The translations under genes and the position numbers were made by a program. From Heterostelium multicystogenum (Eukaryota > Evosea > Eumycetozoa > Acytosteliales > Acytosteliaceae), in contig RCNN01000144.1 in the NCBI GenBank assembly GCA_003667245.1, forward strand, positions 1-64,000: a stretch of DNA of 64,000 bases, read 5' to 3'. Positions within the stretch are counted from its first letter, which is position 1; each line of letters opens with the position of its first letter. The notes below the pieces were generated by a model. It saw only the letters and a list, made by a program, of their open reading frames with translations, searched no databases and was not told the origin of the DNA. Shown here piece after piece: positions 45,774 through 57,445 of the stretch.

Positions 45774-47341
45774 CTACCTGATCGATCTAGGGAGTACTTC
45801 ACAAATAAAAGGAGTGGTTCCTTTCAATTCTCCGTCTATATCTATAATTTCTTCATCTATTTGATCTTCTAGCTCTGATAAAATGGAATTACATTCGGTC
45901 TTTAAAATTTCAAGTGGAGTCTTGTCAAGCTCTTGACCAGTCTTCTTGGCTGCTCTGATTCTCTTCTTTCTTTGTGTAAACGCTTCTTTCTTTCTTTGTC
46001 TTTCTTGAATGGAGTAATACTGAAACGTTTAACTTGTTTATAAATAACAAAGTCCAACTCTGTATGAGTACCATCGTAAATCTTTGCAAAAATGTTCATT
46101 AAATCGAATGTCTTGGAAGATTTGATCAAAATAAGATCAAAAAGACCGTCATTCAACTTTGCCTTTGGAGCCATCTTCATTCCCTTGGCAGCTCCTTGAA
46201 TATTATTTACAATTGCCAAACAAAACTCGTCTTCCAATGCCGAGATTTCACCATTTGCATCTTCGTACTCGATACGTGCTAAAATCTTTTCACCTTTGAA
46301 GAGCTCTAACAAAGCAGCGGTAGTATATCTGACAGCTTTACCCATCCAACGCATCTTCTCGGCTGTAATATTAACTTTGGATCCCAAACCCCAATGGAGT
46401 GAATTGAAACTGTAAATGACTTCTGGTGGAGTTTCCAAGTGCTCTTCCTCAGCGAGATGGGCACCATACTCCATCAAAACATCTGGTCTAACAGTCTTGA
46501 GATCGTGATATGACTTTCTCTTAGCATCGAGTGATGATGACAACTGGCTGGAATTAAGATCTACGTTGGCGAGTGTTGATTTTAGAGAACGGAACTCTAA
46601 CTTTCTTCTACTGCACTCTTGTGAAATCATGTCTTTCTTGACACATGTAACCTTGGCTATATCGATTGGAACAGTAAGACCGTTGAGAATTCTTTCGCAA
46701 ATGTGCTTGATACTCAGAGTACCTTGGAGCTCCATAACAAAAGAATTACCGGTACCAGCTGGAAGGCAAGCAAGAACAAACTTCTCACGTGTATCTGGGT
46801 CTCTCTTCATGATACCATTGACTGCCTCGTGAATAGTTCCATCACCACCGACCAAGCAGATGGCATCTATATTTGTAACATCTATATTTCTACACAAGTC
46901 TTCAGCGTGACCTTTATATTCAGTTGGGATGATCTGTACTGTCAAACCATGGACCTCAAAGTAACTTCTGGCTTCATTCATGATCTTCTCACCAATCTTG
47001 GAACCAGAGAATGGGTTATATATAATGGCGACGCTTTGGACTTGGATACGTTTTACGCGTGAGGGCTCTAAGAATGATGGATGTGAAAGCAATGAATTAT
47101 CTGTAAATTCTCTCTCGCCTACAAAAGTCTCCTTGTCTCTATCCAATTGCTCTGACCAGCTTCTACGAGTGGCTGAAATGGTATCAGCACCTTGAGGTGA
47201 AGTCTTTTCAGCCTCTGAAAAATCGTATATAATGGTAGTGGCATTGGATTCGGTTGGTTGAGACATTTGGTATACTGTCTTTTTACCAGAACGCTTCTCC
47301 AACTTTTGAGCAGCCTTTGCTCTGACTCTCTCTGGATCCAT
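45774..47341 (-). CDS. Sphingosine kinase-like lipid kinase (DAGK catalytic domain)
   Basis: Sphingosine kinases make sphingosine-1-phosphate from sphingosine and ATP. ATG 47341 starts MDPERVRAKAAQKLEKRSGK, about 100 hydrophilic residues precede VAIIYNPFSGSKIGEKIM, then ICLVGGDGTIHEAVNGIM (nucleotide-binding GGDGT) and LACLPAGTGNSFVMEL, followed by FNSLHWGLGSKVNITAE, DEFCLAIVNNIQGAAKGMKM, KLNDGLFDLILIKSS and ITPFKK. Near 45985-45950 a one-base shift is needed; the continuation (ELDKTPLEILKTECNSIL ... DIDGELKGTTPFICEVLPRS) restores the expected C-terminal D-G-E and basic end, with a stop at 45776-45774. No intron seen. Total about 520 residues. It could instead be a related ceramide or diacylglycerol kinase, but the motif set favours sphingosine kinase. 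Confidence 0.8.
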
Positions 47342-49561
47342 ACGCTTTTTTATCTTTTAAGAAGATATTTATAAATTTAGTTGCTACTTCAGACATTCAA
47401 TAACGATTCTATAATTTAAATATATAAACTATAATAATATCCAAAAGACACATATTAAATAATTAATAAAAAAAAACAATAGTTAATAGAATTACAATAA
47501 TAAAAAAAAAGATATTAAATAAAAAAGATAGAAATAATACAGTTAGTTTTCTTTGTTTTGATATTATAATAATGGTTGCTATTTTTGAATTAAATTAATT
47601 ATTTATATTATTGTTATTGTATAACAATATCTATAATAAAATCTTTAATTTTGAAACAGCAATGTTGCTATTCATGATTTTATATTTACCTTGGTTTTTT
47701 GTGTTGTTCCCAGTGAATTTTGTTTTTCTTAGTGGTTGTATATGTATGTAATAGTTGTTTGTTCTATAGTTTATGAAGAAGAAAAAGAAAAGACTAGAGT
47801 ATTAATAATGTGTACTGAGAAGTTCAATTCTTCACAATTTGGAGATGACTGTTGTTTTTGTTGTTGTTGTTGCTATTGTTATTGTTGCCTATAATGTTGT
47901 TATGTTTAAGGTGAATTCTACTGGTATAAAGTAGGGTGTTACAACTAAAGATAGAGTCGATAGACTAATTAAAATAAACAATGTAGTTGTATTGTGCTGC
48001 CGGTGGGGTGATTAATACAAGCATAACTATTCTTACATTAATTTGATATTTGCGTCAAATGAGTATTTATGTATAAATAATATTAAAATACAACAAAATG
48101 CTCCCTGTGTGTGTGTTGATTATTTGTATTAGATCTGTACAGTAATATGTGGTATTTAATTTTGTTTTTGTTTTTCAGGTGTTTGTCTCCGCAACGTGAA
48201 AGTGTGGTTACTGAATTTTTTTATAAAGGTGTGTGGTATGACTATTTTCCGAAATACAATGAATTTGAAGATATTGAACGTTTTGTGAGCTTTGGTAGTT
48301 TTAAAGTGCATCGAATTGCTGCAAATAAACAATTGTTACTATTTATCTATAAATTGCTATTTTTTCTCGTTATTCGTGTGGTTTAAAGAATTGTTGTTTT
48401 ATTCCACTGCGATTTAAATAAATTAATTTGATTATTATTATTATTACTATATTTAATTTAGTAAATAAATATTGTTACTATTATTATTATAGTTGGTGTT
48501 GATTTTTGTTTGTTATAAAATTTTGAGATTAGTGTTATATTTATTACTAATGTTATTACTATTTTGAAAGACACTATGACAGAAATATGTTCGAAAGGGA
48601 AGAGTTAAGGAAAGTTGAGAAGCAAACAGCATGCTTTTTAGATTAATCCAATAAATGTGAACCTCAAACAGATGGCTTCGCTGTTTGGGGGAAGAGGATT
48701 GCCTGAACTGACAGGAATATGACAAAAAAGGCTGGATCTAGAAAAAAAAAAAGCAATCCAAAAATAATTTTTCAAAATTAAAGTCAACCAACCCGAATTG
48801 GGAAAACTAAATTGTTTTTTCTCCGCACAGAGGTAACTATATTGTGTGAATAGGTGTCTATAAAATGAAATTCGAATTTTAAGTGGTTTTGTTAGGAGCA
48901 ACGGTTGTGTGGTGCACTACAACAAATGGACTGACAACATATATAATTCAATTTTACAAGATTTAAAATGTGTAAAAGATTGAAGCAGTGTTTGTTGTTT
49001 TATAATATTGTAGTGAAGGTTGCGCGTGAAATGGTGTTGGTTGAGAATGTAGATCTGTTAAGCTAATTTGTATCATGGTCTCTTTGTTTCAAACATATAT
49101 TTTTGCAGCTACAACAAGCTTTTGAATTGATATTTACCTTTTAGAATAGGTTTTGTTATAAATCTAGACTGATAAACTGCTATTGGTTGTTTGATAATTC
49201 AAATGATATGTGCTCTAATAGATGATGTAAACTACTACGCTTATTGCTAATTTTGTAAATAAATGCTAATTCTAATGTAAAGTAGTGATATGCTAGCTAG
49301 CTCGTTGATTTGTTAACTAAAGTATGTACTATAATAATTTAAAAGTGTAATGCTACTACTAAAGTGAATATGATCTAGATACATAAACAATTAATTGTGA
49401 TGTAATGATATATTGTAATAATATAGTATATATATATGTATTTAGGGTATGTATGTATAAAATAAATAAATAAATTTAATTAAATATTTAAATTGAAACG
49501 AAGATGGAAGATATCTTATCTTTAAAATTGGCTAATTAATAATAAATATTAATATTACTAC

Positions 49562-49594
<33 letters not shown>

Positions 49595-50869
49595 ATAAAA
49601 TAAATATTATAAATGATATAAATAAAAATAAATAAATATATTATTATTTATTATTTATTTGTATGTTTGATTTGATTAGATGTATAACAATTAAGTTATT
49701 GTTTGTTGAAGAGAGAGAATGATTGTTTTTATTGAATGAAAGGAGTTCGGTTGGTGTGTATTCCTGGTGATGACCATGGGACACTACCTTTTAGTGGAGG
49801 AAATTTAATATTTTTTATTAAAAAAATTTATTAATTTATGATTGCAATGCAATATAATCATTTAAGAACAGGGATATTGATATTCTTTTAGAGGTGTGTG
49901 GTGTTGTTTTCATACAAATTAGTCAATTGTAGAACCACTTGCTTCACCAACAATTAAAAACTCAAGGTGAAAACTTGTTTGTTTGTTAGAGTCTAAAGTC
50001 ATCGAGCGTTATAATTTCGCCATCATGAAAAGATATAAAAATATTTGATACCCCACCCCCACACAGTGGATCTACCAACTCCTTATTTTTGCAACAAATT
50101 CTCAAACACCACACACATAAAACATTTATTAAATATGTGTGAGAAGCTTCCGTTAAACCATATTGTCGAAGCAATTCGACATCATTTATATCATTAATTA
50201 ATCGATTCTGGATTTGGAAGTTTTTTTTTTTTTGCAACAACATGAACATTAGTGTAAGATTATTGTAATTATTTGTTGTTGTGGTTGTTGCTGATGTTGT
50301 TTTTTAAATATAAAGTCTACTGGCTTGATTTACTTGCATTGCACTACTGATTCATGAACACACGCTTTCTGACAAGCAGTGACAACGATGATGACAATGA
50401 TGTTGAGTGATATCTTTAGATGGTGCCACAAATCACTATACATCAAATCACTCATTTGTTGTTGTTTGATTGTTTAATTGATTAAGTTTCTAAAGGTTTA
50501 CAGCAAATCAATGTATCACTAAAATATTAGATCGCCTTTTAGTTAAAATTGGGGCACCCTTTGTTATGACCATAAGGAGCATTTCCTTTTTGATATCAAA
50601 ATGAATTCAATTACCACCAAAGTTCATAATGCGCATTTGTAAATTAAGATTACACAAGTGATGATGTTGGTCATGTAAACAGTAATATTTTCATATGAAC
50701 AATATTAATATTGTGAATTCATTGTCTAGTTTACAGTTGGCTGTACTTCATACATTTCGAGCAATCAGATATTTACTTTTACAAGCTTGGTCTATTATTC
50801 ATTATAGATTATTGCCGCATCTAGTTCTGGCTGACCCAGAGTGGTGGATTTAATTGCTTTTTTTTACCA
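47342..50869. other. Long non-coding stretch with microsatellites
   Basis: About 3.5 kb. It contains a (TTG)n run at 47855-47875, an (ATT)n run at about 49561-49592, GCTAGCTAGC at 49293, and many T-rich tracts. A 79-codon ATG frame at 48147-48386 (MWYLILFLFFRC...) has a hydrophobic start and end and is the best hidden-gene candidate, but it lacks any family match. Minus-strand frames at 48513-48901 and 49986-50249 look accidental. Confidence 0.45.
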
Positions 50870-51330
50870 TCAACTTTTTGAAGAGTCCTTTACGAGCATT
50901 CTTCGAAAATTGGATAGTCGTCAATGGATTCCATTGGAATGAAGTCCTTGATGTAGTAATTGAAGAATCAATGAAATACTTGGAGTTGGCCTTGAATGAT
51001 GTTTTGTAGTTTTTGAGATGACCAACTCTTTTGTAGCTAAAATGGTGACGACTTGACCCACACCATATATTTGACCAGGCTCTATTTGATGCTGGTGATA
51101 AGCTAAATCCAACTCTTGTATCATGGCTTCAAAGGAAGATCTGTAAACTCGTCTGCATGCTTCTCCTCAATGAAATTGTGACCATCTTAATGAGAGCGTG
51201 AGTGCACTCGGACATACTTTATGGATGTCTTTGCAATTTTTCTTGTTATTGATGTCTTTCTTTGTTTCTAGGTTGTAGACTTTGCTCAGACTCCTCGGAC
51301 TCTTTCTCATCATCTACCCAAATCTCTATC
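50870..51330 (-). pseudogene. Degenerate coding remnant, possibly B-box zinc-finger type
   Basis: Short open pieces in changing frames on the minus strand read as protein-like: SECTHALIKM, HNFIEEKHADEFTDLPLK, LAYHQHQIEPGQIYGVGQVV and YKRVGHLKNYKTSFKANSKY. The C...H / H...H pieces resemble the end of a B-box zinc finger as found in many dictyostelid proteins, but this is a weak match. Frame changes every 60-100 bases and no start codon mark it as a remnant. GC content is higher than in the flanks. Confidence 0.35.
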
Positions 51331-52285
51331 CCAATGATCATCATCAAATACAGTAAATGGATCTCATGGTTGTGAAAAGTATTGAAACTACTTCATTCAT
51401 TAGTAACAAAGTATTTGTTATAATAATAATAGTAATAATAATTATTAATAAATGATTTATAAATCAATACTCAAATGGCTAATTAATTAATCAAATGATA
51501 GGTAACTGATACATACTTTTTGATTGAATCAAAATAATACTTTTATATGGAGTGAACAACTAATAGTTTTAAAAAACTAAATTTAACGGCTAAAATGAAT
51601 TTCACCCTCACATTGTAATCAGTAAATAGCTCTTGTGACAGTTTGAGAAGTGTTGTAATTCCCTCTGGGGGTTATTCATATTTTTATTGGACAAGATTTG
51701 ATGAATCTAGATACCAAAGTCAAACAATCTAGATATTTTATTAATATCTTTATTTAAAACCTTTTATTAAGTTCAACAACTTAAAAAACAAACTTAGGTA
51801 TATATCATTTTAAAAGAAGCTAGAATTCATAAATTTGTATTCACTGTTTAAAGTTTAAACAGTGATTTTTGACAAAACACCACAACATAATTAAACAGAC
51901 ATCAATATATTTGGTGATCTAAGTATCCGATTTAGGAACACATTAATAATAATGAAATAGTGAAGAAATTAGAGTATATTTATAGATAGTAAACACTATG
52001 AAATTTATTCTAAAGCACTCAATAAACAATCACAAATTTGTCACCCAACAGTTTTTCAATTTGCTTAACAACACAATTTCACATTTGGCAGAATCAAAGA
52101 ATTTTGGACGTTTTGGGATTTTTAAATGAATTTTGATTGATCAAGAGATTTAAGAGTGAGTTTGCTTCTCCTTGATGACAAATATAAATACAATCTAATA
52201 GATTTAATTTAAAAGTAGTCAATCAATTCCAATCTTCAAATCAATTGTATAATAGTTATTAACAAACAATAACCATATTTAAAAT
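51331..52285. other. Non-coding region upstream of P450
   Basis: About 950 AT-rich bases. An almost perfect inverted repeat (12-base arms around one base) lies at 51841-51865. A small G/C patch CCCTCTGGGGGTTATTC at 51662-51678 resembles the centre of the inverted repeat at 22001-22030. No gene. Confidence 0.5.
51841..51865. repeat. 25-base inverted repeat (arms of 12, centre 1)
   Basis: TCACTGTTTAAA and its reverse complement TTTAAACAGTGA flank a single G, 421 bases before the P450 start. It could be a symmetric factor-binding site or fold as a hairpin in RNA. Confidence 0.6.
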
Positions 52286-53809
52286 ATGTATCTTATATTA
52301 ATTATCTTTTTAATTTATATCATTGAAAATTTTGTAAGTTTGAAATGATTAAAAATAAAAATTAATTTCACTAACCATCAATAATTATCTTTTTTTGTTT
52401 TTTGTTGAACAGGTTTCAAAAAATATTAGACAAAGTAGTCTAGAACCACCAGGAGGTATTGCTCTTCCTTTACTTGGAAATTTACATCAGGTCGGAGAAA
52501 AACCCACATCTTGGATTGGTGCAATTGTCCAAGAAATATGGTGATGTTTTCAGAATATATATGGGTGATGTCTACACTGTGATTGTCAATGATCCACAGA
52601 TTATCCGGGATATTGCTGTGAAACAATTTGAGAATTTCACAAACCGTCCCATTAACCCAACTTTCAAACTCCTCTCGAGAAACTTCCAAAACCTTGCTGT
52701 TGCTCGTGATGAAAGATGGTATCATGTTAGAAAGTTGGTTGCTAATTCTTTCACAAAGACAAAGCTTCGTCCAATCGGAAAATATTCTTGATCGTCAAAT
52801 CGGTTCATTGGTCGACAAGATGAAAGAATATCAAAAGACCGGTGAGCCCTTCTATCCAAGATCCTACTGCAAGAAATATGCCTCAACATCATTTTCAATT
52901 TGATGTTTAGCGAAGAGATTCCATTGAGCGAAGACGTTGATCAGGGAAAGATTGCCAAACTAATTCCACCAATTGAGGGATGCTTCAAAAGATTATCAGG
53001 TGCCCAGCTTCATGACTTTATCAATATTATTGCCCCATTTCTATTTCTTATATACCAAATTTGTTGGAACTGAAATGGATCAGTTATTTGACTTTACTAA
53101 AGAAATCTACGATGAGCATATTAGCACTTTGGACCCAGAAAATCCAAGAGATCTATTGGATGCCTTGATTATTGATTCCAAAGATAAGCAAGAAGAAAAC
53201 AAAGAAGCAGTTATTATGACTTGTATCGATTTTATCTTGGCTGGTACGACACCAGTGCATCAACCATTGAAATGTTTATGATGTTCATGATTAAACAATC
53301 AGGATGTCCAATCCAAAAGTTGCAGCAGAGATCAAGTCGGTAGTTGAATGTGACCAAAGGGTAACCCTCCAACATCGTGCTAGTACCCCCTATTTGAATG
53401 CAGTAATCAAAGAGGTGATGAGAATTAAACCAATAGCCCCACTAGGTTTGCCAGAGAAACCAGAGAGTCATGCATGGTTGGACCATACTTTATTCCAAAA
53501 GGCGCTCAAATCATCTTTAACTTCACTTCACTTCATACCAGCGAGAAGTATTTGGACGAACCGACCAATTCAAGCCAGAAAGATTCATCCAATCCAATCA
53601 CAGCGACACCTTCTTACCATTCTCACTTGGTATGAGAAACTGTGTAGGAATGAACCTTGCAAACGATGAATTGTACATTGCTTGCGCCAACATTATTCAC
53701 CATTTCATCCTTAAATCAAGCACAGGCGAAATGGTTTGATGAAGAAGAAGTATTTGGCTTAACGATTCACCCAAAGATTTTCTCTATTAACATTCAGAAT
53801 AGATATTAA
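52286..53809 (+). CDS. Cytochrome P450, heavily frameshifted
   Basis: P450s are heme mono-oxygenases, usually ER-anchored. Exon 1 (52286-52333) encodes MYLILIIFLIYIIENF, a membrane anchor. After a 79-base intron exon 2 starts at 52413 with EPPGGIALPLLGNLHQ (the Pro-rich hinge), then LSKKYGDVFRIYMGDVYTV, RDERWYHVRKLVANSFTKTK, the I-helix (DFILAGT followed in another frame by DTSASTIEMF), the K-helix ExxR (VIKEVMRI), HAWL, and the heme-binding FSLGMRNCVGMNLANDELY, with Cys in FxxGxRxCxG (about 53620-53655), and ends IQNRY (stop 53807-53809). Frame changes occur near 52490, 52790, 52900, 52975, 53255, 53310, 53480, 53560 and 53730. Length (about 490 residues if joined) and motif order are normal. 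Dictyostelid P450 families are likely; exact family not assigned. Pseudogene or poor sequence. Confidence 0.75.
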
Positions 53810-54736
53810 AAAACTTACTAGTCATTATTTATTTTTAAACCAATAAAATTTCACAAAATTTGCAAACTGATCTGATTCTTTGAATAATTGTGTAGTGAAG
53901 TCATTCCATTTTATCAAAATGTAATGTTTTTTTTGCATCCAAATGATGGATAATCAATCAATTTCTGACAATGTGTTCAATATTGGGTGTAAAGATGTTT
54001 ATTATGATTTTTATATTTAATTAAAATTCCACTCAATGTTTGATCAATAAACTAATCGCAAGGATATTGATGATCCCCTAATTTAACCATACCACATATG
54101 TAAGTGCCAATCTACAAAATATATCCAAATTGTTTTGGTTAAAATTAAAAAGATTTAATCACAATCAATTCCTTCACTCTAATTACAAGAATGATGATAA
54201 ACTTCATCGATATCAATTAAATCATTGTATCGAGATTTCATTGTTTAAATATTTTAGTTATCGTGATTTTAATCTCAATAAGTTTCCTTTTTAAAGCTAA
54301 GAGTCATTTTTGAAAAAATATAAAATACTTTTATTTACATGCCACAAAATGAACCATACACCCTTTCTGTGATTATTCCAATTCAATTTGAAAAAAGTGT
54401 TGTTAAAAATAAAATGTGTGCATAGGAGCATTTGTTGTGTCAAATTCAAAAAAGGTTAAATTATTACACCAAATTTCGGAACATCAATCAATTAAACTAA
54501 TTCAAAATTTCAATGAATTTTGATAAAAATAAATAAATGGATTAGTTCTAAATATACATACTAAAAATATGGAATGAAAACATATAAATAGGGATCAATA
54601 TTAGATGTTCAAATCATCAAATCAAAATCTAAACAAATAAATCTTAAATGTAGTAATAATAGATAGCAAATAGTTGTAATGATTAGTTTCTAATTCAATT
54701 ATAGTTTTAATCAAACCAAATTAACTATTATCAGAA
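53810..54736. other. Non-coding intergenic region
   Basis: About 930 AT-rich bases; no gene. The last 200 bases (ATAAATAG-type tracts near 54585) probably form the promoter of the small Cys peptide. Confidence 0.5.
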
Positions 54737-54877
54737 ATGGATATCCTCAAATTTATTATCTTATTGCTCGTTGTTCTTTTATTGGTTACTATGACCACTG
54801 CCAGACAATGTTGCCACCTTTGCCCAGAGACCAGCGTTAAATGCCTTGCCAACTGCATTGATTGCGTTAACCCTTAG
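54737..54877 (+). CDS. 46-residue secreted Cys-rich peptide
   Basis: ATG 54737 opens a 46-codon frame, [20 protein letters not shown] followed by TARQCCHLCPETSVK and CLANCIDCVNP, ending TAG at 54875-54877. The first 22 residues are a strong signal peptide ending TTA. The mature peptide of about 24 residues has six cysteines, CC-x2-C-x7-C-x3-C-x2-C, enough for three disulfides. It is too small for common gene-calling cut-offs. No homologue comes to mind; it could be a secreted signalling or antimicrobial-type peptide, but there is no direct evidence for either. Confidence 0.6.
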   Translation: MDILKFIILLLVVLLLVTMTTARQCCHLCPETSVKCLANCIDCVNP

Positions 54878-55249
54878 AGAACCAAACCATCTCCAGGTAG
54901 AATAGTCTTGAGCGTTTCCAACCTCATTGACTTTAATGAATGAATCATTCCATTCGTTCATATAATCATAAATAAAAATGGTTATTTTAATGTATTATCT
55001 CCATGTTGTTATTTATTAACTAGAGTATTTATAAATATTTTCAATTTCCAAAATTGACACTATTGAATTCAAAGTAGGATCACAGGATTGATTTATTTAA
55101 TGTTTTTTTTTATTTCAGAGTCTTTTGTTTAATAATATGTAAATGGATTTTAAACTACAAGTAAATGTTATTGAGTAATAATTATTATTATAAAGAAGTA
55201 AAGTAGTTTTGTGTTGTTTGGAATTCAGTCTCTCATTGGTTTTTGTTTT
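54878..55249. other. Convergent 3' flanks
   Basis: About 370 AT-rich bases between the peptide gene and the PP2A-A stop. No gene recognised. Confidence 0.5.
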
Positions 55250-57445
55250 CTAACATAATTGAAGAGCTTGGTTTGCGTAGAATTTTACATCTTTGTCAGA
55301 GTCTTCGAGAAGTTTAAGAAGTGATGGTTTAACTCTTGATTGTACAATGGTGCTATCGAGTAATGGGATAATAATTTGGAATGTCTTGGCAACGTTGAAT
55401 CTAATGTTTGGTACTTTGTCAGCTACCATCTTTGTTAACAATGGAATCATTGAGCTTGCAATTACATCACTACCAACAACTGGTGAAAGAACCTAAATAA
55501 ATAAACAAACGATATTAATTACCATTACTGTCGCCAATCGAAATCTATGGAAATAACTTACACCAATTGAAAATAGAGTAGTCATACGATAAAGATAATT
55601 TGGATGTGAGTGTAAAGTCAATACTTTAGGAATAATGTTTGATTTGGCCCATTCTACACCGAATACCTCTGTAAGTTTCTTCAAGTTGTTGGTTGCAGCC
55701 TCTCTAATGGAGAAAACGGGATCACCCAACCAGGTCATGCAGAGGTTACCGAGTTTTTCGTCGAAAAATTCGACACCCAATTGCGAGGCCAACAATGGAA
55801 TGTAATCAATGATGGCAAGACGGACTCTCCATTGTTGGTCTTCGGCCAACTCTACAATGGCTGGCAACAATGATTGAGAGAGCATCTCAATACCAATAAC
55901 CTTGTTGACAGCATCCAACTTTGAGATGATATTCAAACGGACATCTGGGAAATCGTCCTTGAGCAACTGGAGGAACAACTCCAATAAATATTGCAAAGTG
56001 TCGTCCTTACCAAAGATTGGGCACAATCCCATAATGACTTGAGCGAGTGCGGCACGGACATGCTGTGAAACATCGGATACCAAATCCTTGACGCATGGTA
56101 GAATATTCTTTACACTCATGTCCTTTGAAATCAAAGCACAGACCTCAGTGACACGTTGAGCAGCCTCAGTACGTACCTCTGCTTCAGTGTCCTTTAATAA
56201 TTTAACAAATGATCCAACCAATTCTGATTTTGTAATCTCTGGTCCCATTGAATCGCACAACTAACAGACACCAACTATTAGTATCATTTAGATTGTCACA
56301 GCCATCAAACGAGTGTATACATACCTCTTTAAACAAACGAGCAACCATATATCTAACTCTCCATGATTTATCTTGAGCACTTGATTTCAAAATTGGTAAG
56401 ATAAATTGAACGTTTTCTTCGTGAGTGAGCATTGAACCAATGGTTGCACAATTTTCGACACCCAACAATCTAACGGAATCTTGCTCATCACTAGCTAAAA
56501 ATGTAAACAAAGGCAACATCTCTGATTTAACAGCATCCTTTTCCATTTGTTTAGAGAAGTTTAAAATAGTTGCAGTAGTAGTTAGTTAGTATTGTTTATA
56601 GCTTTTTGTCAATACAGTAGATCATTATAACACATACTCCTAAATGAGTAGCAGCTGCTCTTCTAACCATTGGTGTATCATCATGGCACAATGTGCTGAA
56701 TGTCCTATTAATTTTAAATAAATGCAATGTTAAAGTCTGCTGTAGGATGTTTTGCTCGGTATCTGTTTGATATTTACTTTCTTAAATTCTTTTTAACTTC
56801 AGATGAAGCTCTTGGGTAGGCGACAGTGAGGAGACCACAGGCAGATGTACGTGAGGTGAACCAATCGGCTTTGGAGAGGTTGAGCAAGAGTGGTAAGAAA
56901 CAGTCTTCGAATGCAGATTGTGAAAGTTCCGAGCAGATCTTGTTGAGTGCATCGACTGCTTTCTCTCGGACAACAACTTCCTCTGCGCTAGCCAACATTT
57001 GTAGTGGTGGTAACAAGCATGTTGAATGTTCATTTCCACCAACGAAATCTGTAAGTTTACCCAATTCCTCTGCAAGTGCAACCAATACTTCATCTTCGTC
57101 CTCCAAAACTGAGTCTATAATTCGAATCAATCACATAATGTTAATCGACTGGTCTGAGAGGTGCACTGATGTTCTATTCTATAGCTACTAACCTTGAAGA
57201 TATGGGATGAGTTCGCCACGGGTTCTCTCTGGACCCAATGCTTTGGCGATTGATTGTAATTTACGAATTGAGTTTAATCTTAATTGAATATCGTCATTCT
57301 TTAACTCATCGATAAGAATAACGATTGGGTGATAATCATCTGACTCTGGTGTTGATGCTATATTCAAATCATTATTTAAATTAATATCATCTCTTACAGT
57401 ATGACTGTATCCTTCGGCATCATCAATAGTTATACATCCAAACAT
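55250..57445 (-). CDS. pppA: PP2A scaffold (regulatory subunit A, PR65), HEAT-repeat protein
   Basis: Subunit A holds the PP2A catalytic and B subunits together. Six exons: 57445-57193, 57114-56778, 56704-56638, about 56561-56325, 56260-55562 and 55492-55250. They encode about 610 residues of HEAT repeats: [75 protein letters not shown], [56 protein letters not shown] and [17 protein letters not shown]. The N-terminus is [12 protein letters not shown] with a longer leader than animal PR65. Frames are clean across 2.2 kb. The only oddity is that the intron before exon 4 lacks an AG exactly where the coding resumes (TTTTA/AACTTC), which a single missing G would explain. Confidence 0.95.

Noticed and set aside
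48147..48386. 79-codon frame with hydrophobic ends
   Set aside because: Could be a small membrane protein, but there is no homologue in memory, it is T-rich overall and lies in microsatellite-rich DNA; evidence too weak.
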